Positions 5,619 to 5,890 of a stretch of 5,890 bases of DNA are shown here, one piece after another. The stretch comes from Clostridia bacterium (GTDB taxonomy: Bacteria > Bacillota > Clostridia > RUG12999), in assembly GCA_017502065.1 (NCBI GenBank), contig JAFVVU010000083.1:1-5890 (forward strand), given 5' to 3'. The translations under genes and the position numbers were made by a program. Position 1 is the stretch's first letter; the number at the start of each line of letters is the position of its first letter. The notes under the pieces are model-generated. The model did no database searches. It saw nothing but the letters and a program-made list of their open reading frames with translations, and was not told the DNA's origin.

Positions 5619-5890
5619 TCATAAATTCAAAGCCTGTTAATATAATTAAAAATGCAAAATTGAAAAGTGTAAACATTCCTATATAATATCCCGTTTTGCC
5701 GGGGTTATGTTTTACATAGTCCCTGAACGTAATCAGGCTTGCAAGTGAAGAAATAAGAGTTCCCACGCCGCCGATGTTTACGCCAAGGAGAAGATCCTGA
5801 TAATTTGCAGTAAACTGCGACAGAAGTATTGCCGACGGCACGTTACTTATTACCTGGCACGACAGTATTCCGAAAAGCAGTGTGCTTTTA
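5611..5890 (-). CDS. ArsB/NhaD/SLC13-type anion permease, C-terminal fragment
   Basis: The frame is open from the right edge to TGA at 5613-5611, giving the last 92 residues. The fragment contains CQVISNVPSAILLSQFT followed by LLLGVNIGGVGTLISSLASL. This is the substrate-binding SNVP motif and glycine-rich helix hairpin typical of the ion-transporter superfamily that includes CitMHS, ArsB, NhaD and YbiR-like permeases. One more hydrophobic helix (about the last 25 residues) ends in FEFMIK. It is an integral membrane protein that would move an anion such as a dicarboxylate, citrate, phosphate or arsenite; the substrate cannot be told from this part. A GTG at 5841-5839 is an internal valine of the SNVP motif, not a start. 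The gene is convergent with the hypothetical gene and shares its terminator. Confidence 0.8.
   Translation of the reverse strand, partial: KSTLLFGILSCQVISNVPSAILLSQFTANYQDLLLGVNIGGVGTLISSLASLITFRDYVKHNPGKTGYYIGMFTLFNFAFLIILTGFEFMIK

Noticed and set aside
5839..5841. GTG as the start of a 76-residue minus-strand protein
   Set aside because: The frame stays open to the window edge and this codon encodes the valine of a conserved SNVP permease motif, so the gene is truncated by the window rather than short.

Overview
The window reads as chromosomal DNA from an anaerobic Firmicute of the class Clostridia. The reasons are the ctsR-mcsA-mcsB-clpC cluster (a Gram-positive low-GC signature), strong AGGAGG-type ribosome binding sites, a moderately AT-rich base composition, and a GTP-type PEP carboxykinase tail. 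I cannot place it at genus level. There is no sign of a mobile element, phage, CRISPR array, rRNA or tRNA.

Layout, left to right. (1) The last 61 codons of a plus-strand GTP-dependent PEP carboxykinase gene, followed by a perfect 30-bp palindromic bidirectional terminator. (2) A four-gene minus-strand operon, read right to left as ctsR (4649-4206), mcsA (4186-3686), mcsB (3672-2662) and clpC (2660-225). The genes are tightly packed, with gaps of 19, 13 and 1 nt. (3) A 206-nt divergent control region (4650-4855). It holds a consensus-like vegetative promoter for ctsR with a perfect CtsR operator just downstream of the predicted transcription start, and a second promoter facing right. (4) A plus-strand gene (4856-5581) for an unrecognised protein with two membrane helices and a large cytosolic domain. 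(5) A second terminator that reuses the same stem sequence, then the C-terminal end of a minus-strand ArsB/NhaD/SLC13-type anion permease that runs off the right edge.

The central operon is the protein arginine phosphorylation quality-control system. CtsR represses the operon. McsB, activated by McsA, phosphorylates arginines on damaged proteins and inactivates or removes CtsR. ClpC, docked to ClpP (not encoded here), recognises phosphoarginine and unfolds the tagged proteins for degradation. All diagnostic residues I checked are present, including both ClpC GTEH pockets, the CtsR RGGGG wing, the McsB RDxxRA pocket and four CxxC pairs in McsA.

The operon is a known system. The least explained part is the divergent gene at 4856-5581. 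Its promoter carries TTTGACT heptads that resemble CtsR half-sites, but the spacing is non-canonical. Smaller curiosities are an ATG-TAA start-stop element just before mcsA, a small hairpin that puts the ctsR Shine-Dalgarno core in its loop, and the shared terminator stem at both ends of the block.
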